From the NCBI GenBank assembly GCA_021781255.1, contig JAJXXG010000089.1:1-5337 (forward strand): a stretch of 5,337 nt of DNA, read 5' to 3'. The stretch comes from Acidobacteriota bacterium (lineage in GTDB: Bacteria > Acidobacteriota > Terriglobia > Terriglobales > Acidobacteriaceae). Below, piece after piece: positions 5,001-5,337 of this stretch. Below the pieces are notes generated by a model. It was not told where the DNA came from. It saw only the letters and a program-made list of their open reading frames with translations, and ran no database searches. Position 1 is the stretch's first letter. Each line of letters starts with the position of its first letter. The position numbers and the translations under genes were made by a program.

Positions 5001-5337
5001 CACAAGTATCCTCGTCCCGGCGGGAACATACAACTTTGCATCTTCCGTTACGATCTCTCCAGCCAATGTAACCATTGACTGTTTGCCGGGAGCTATCCTG
5101 AAAAGCACGGCATCTAACGTGTTTACCATAACATCGGCCGGGACGATCATCAGAGGATGCACGTTGGACGCAGGGAATAACCCATCATTCTCTGTTGCAC
5201 GATTCACTGGCGCAAGCAATTTCATGTTTCTAAAGAATACAATTCTTAACTCTCCACAATATAGCGTGGTAGTTGAGAATTCCAGCAATGGGCAAATCGA
5301 TGGGAATACTGTTTTTGATACCACGGGCGGAGTGGTT
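1924..5337 (+). CDS. Giant exported protein with tail-fibre-like repeats and two pectate-lyase-like beta-helices, 3' end cut by window edge
   Basis: The frame stays open for 1138 codons to the right edge. Order of parts: signal peptide (1-30); beta-rich domain starting TVQGTVYLANG (about 33-135); helix-forming K-x-YVD and SGGTL segments like those of phage tail fibres (140-231); pectate-lyase-3-type beta-helix beginning YNVKDVGAAGNG (236) and resuming at GADDTTAL (417-424) and FVPCGTY (446-452); a Gly/Ser-rich linker (about 845-867); a beta module repeated from inside the first helix (868-946); and a second beta-helix from about 998 with VPAGTY (1031-1036). Tailspikes and pectate lyases share this fold and bind or cleave polysaccharides. 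I see no diagnostic catalytic triad, so carbohydrate binding or cleavage is inference. Gly, Ala, Ser and Thr dominate throughout, and charged residues are few, as usual for secreted fibrous proteins. It should be exported by Sec. A phage or prophage fibre is the alternative, but the signal peptide and absence of phage genes argue against it. Confidence 0.9.
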   Translation, partial: MKLTKTTWIRAGRWVGMFLIGLAWAWVACAQTISTTTVQGTVYLANGAPGSGTLLLSWPAFTTAGGNAVAAGRTSATIGTDGFVSVNLVPNLGSSPAGLFYTAVYNMSNGATSTEYWVVPAAAQATIAQVRAQVMPAAQALQAVTKAYVDQAIQTASTSLSPSGGTLYSPLYLSGDPTQALQAADKHYVDSSFALALPLSGGTLTGPGYAVSDPPGGAQARNQFATQHYADTSQRYNVKDVGAAGNGRAGTVTTATAGGITTVTCNACSFTSADAGKTINIPGAGAAYLQGGTLGTATAAINSSGVVTGVSFSGYSGLPVSATIPVTFSSAGSAPAVTAKGYITTDGSGVPTMHIWVGGMDYAAAPTISAGWAQDGARVLPGAGLKTTIASVVDATHVTLTTAATTDVTTGAQAYYGADDTTALNAAMQAILSQSINWANGGEQFFVPCGTYLISGALTVNNSSAVPTGFRILGSAMGCVKLVQLADNTPILNFTQGGAWGFQVSDLSFDYANYQPPNFTNSVSVYFNASGSGSNFFAWDMSRLMFLGGFRGIGIGNANQSVWGYTIDRVTGGSGLTGATLYLSNAGGDPRIQIRHIYSTQTVGEPVISTSVAGSVTASSIEADNAYGTVFSLLGNHLQLNDAECELCYRAANGQYLVVAYASDVNVRGSDDHAIPPNIGSPISVIEYQTTSAPTLVAGSVDIQQSVVKVDPCYGISSGCTPPAHYAYIGQDNQLTAQTFKGNFVYAAPPETLSGSGMLNAGSNSLLFGSVTQQNLATSDGMYVIPNASSPYNVDASKAVYQKLVLPANIGNSDFSFQNGWTGAKVRVRLIQPPQGAGPFTVSSPNNVLGLVPPPATNGAGSGSGAACTATIGSGGVSSVSCSGGTGYPANTPIWLQFTGGATTPYAQAAAYITTDASGNLTGSASMVSNGAGYTSVPSVGVGVAWSEQAFTFNESLQKWVADGPAKLFDGIALTTQQAAAATLPAVTATGPVTGTSINTVVNAAQKCTTPGTLDQSCIANSLAASTSILVPAGTYNFASSVTISPANVTIDCLPGAILKSTASNVFTITSAGTIIRGCTLDAGNNPSFSVARFTGASNFMFLKNTILNSPQYSVVVENSSNGQIDGNTVFDTTGGVV
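2341..2616 (+). repeat. Degenerate phage-tail-fibre-like repeats within the exported protein (residues 140-231)
   Basis: ALQAVTKAYVD (140-150) and ALQAADKHYVD (180-190) lie exactly 40 residues apart. A third, decayed copy, FATQHYAD, ends at 231, 41 residues after the second. Between them SGGTL occurs at 163-167 and 200-204, the second continuing as TGP. This alternation of GG-T-(L/M)-TGP and A-x-K-x-YVD is the usual signature of tail-fibre shaft repeats, which generally trimerise. Trimerisation here is inference from that resemblance. Confidence 0.75.
2629..4320 (+). other. First right-handed beta-helix, pectate-lyase-3 type, with large insertion
   Basis: The domain opens with YNVKDVGAAGNG (236-247), the normal N-cap of pectate-lyase-3 and tailspike helices. 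In most family members the D-D-T-x-A-(L/I) motif follows within a few residues; here it comes only at 419-424 (DDTTAL). FFVPCGTYLISG (445-456) then enters the helix, and short beta runs with Asn/Asp/Gly turns continue to roughly residue 750-800. The right boundary is approximate. Confidence 0.7.
2806..3039 (+). repeat. Duplicated beta module, copy A (residues 295-372)
   Basis: This stretch aligns with residues 868-946 of the same protein. Shared features are TAT-x-I-x-S-x-GV at the start, V-S-(F/C)-SG, the strongest match YITTD-(G/A)-SG in the middle, and a Y-(A/T)-(A/S)-x-P-(T/S)-(I/V) end with a final aromatic W. The DNA is not near-identical, so the duplication is old. Function unknown; probably a small beta-sandwich or spacer. 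Confidence 0.6.
4525..4761 (+). repeat. Duplicated beta module, copy B (residues 868-946)
   Basis: This is the second copy of the module at residues 295-372, with TATIGSGGV, YITTDASG and GAGYTSVPSV. The last segment (G-x-GYTS-x-P) is typical of short beta repeats in secreted bacterial proteins. It follows a Gly/Ser-rich linker and precedes the second beta-helix, whereas copy A lies inside the first. Confidence 0.6.
4915..5337 (+). other. Second right-handed beta-helix, start only
   Basis: INTVVNAAQ (998-1006), VPAGTYNFAS (1031-1040) and VTIDCLPGAIL (about 1049-1059) are followed by regular short beta runs with Asn/Gly turns (FTITSAGTIIRGCTLDAGN, then NFMFLKNTILNS, VVENSSNGQIDGNTVFD). This is a beta-helix of the pectate-lyase-3 / NosD kind. 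It runs out of the window. Codon use changes here to ATA, AGA, CTA, TGT and GGG, unlike the first 900 codons. Confidence 0.75.

Noticed and set aside
4374..5324. Minus-strand frames of 185 and 118 codons
   Set aside because: They are antisense to the exported protein, which stays open through both; no independent signals support them.
1..5337. CRISPR array, tRNA, insertion sequence or attachment site
   Set aside because: No short regularly spaced direct repeats, no cloverleaf with a T-loop motif, no transposase frame and no terminal inverted repeats with target duplication were seen.

Overview
This 5.3 kb window of fairly GC-rich DNA looks like a chromosomal segment of a free-living bacterium, most plausibly of the Acidobacteriota (Acidobacteriaceae-like). 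That guess rests mainly on the long secreted protein: its N-terminal domain followed by K-x-YVD repeats and pectate-lyase-like domains resembles proteins I associate with that phylum. It is recognition from memory, not a database result.

Layout. Positions 1-981 (minus strand) hold almost all of an isoaspartyl peptidase / L-asparaginase-type Ntn hydrolase, missing only its last residues. Positions 982-1429 are a divergent non-coding region with a perfect 12-bp palindrome, several hairpins and a convincing plus-strand intrinsic terminator (1346-1380). Positions 1430-1771 (plus) encode a 113-residue, charged, probably helical protein of unknown function. Positions 1772-1923 hold two more hairpins, one of them a 19-bp GC-rich stem, and a good ribosome binding site. 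From 1924 to the right edge (plus) one uninterrupted frame of 1138 codons encodes the start of a very large exported protein.

The large protein is the highlight. It has a Sec signal peptide, a small beta domain, tandem phage-tail-fibre-like segments (SGGTL ... K-x-YVD), a first right-handed beta-helix of the pectate-lyase-3 / tailspike type that is split by a roughly 170-residue insertion, a beta module that occurs twice, and the start of a second beta-helix. The GC content falls from about 65% (4441-4740) to about 46% (5041-5337) as the second helix begins. The protein therefore looks like a mosaic built as phage fibres are, a conserved stem with an exchangeable tip, but carrying a bacterial export signal. 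I see no tRNA, rRNA, CRISPR array, insertion sequence or phage structural gene.

Nothing ties the genes into one pathway. The peptidase is divergent from the rest. The small protein and the giant protein share a strand and could be co-transcribed, but 152 bases with two hairpins separate them.
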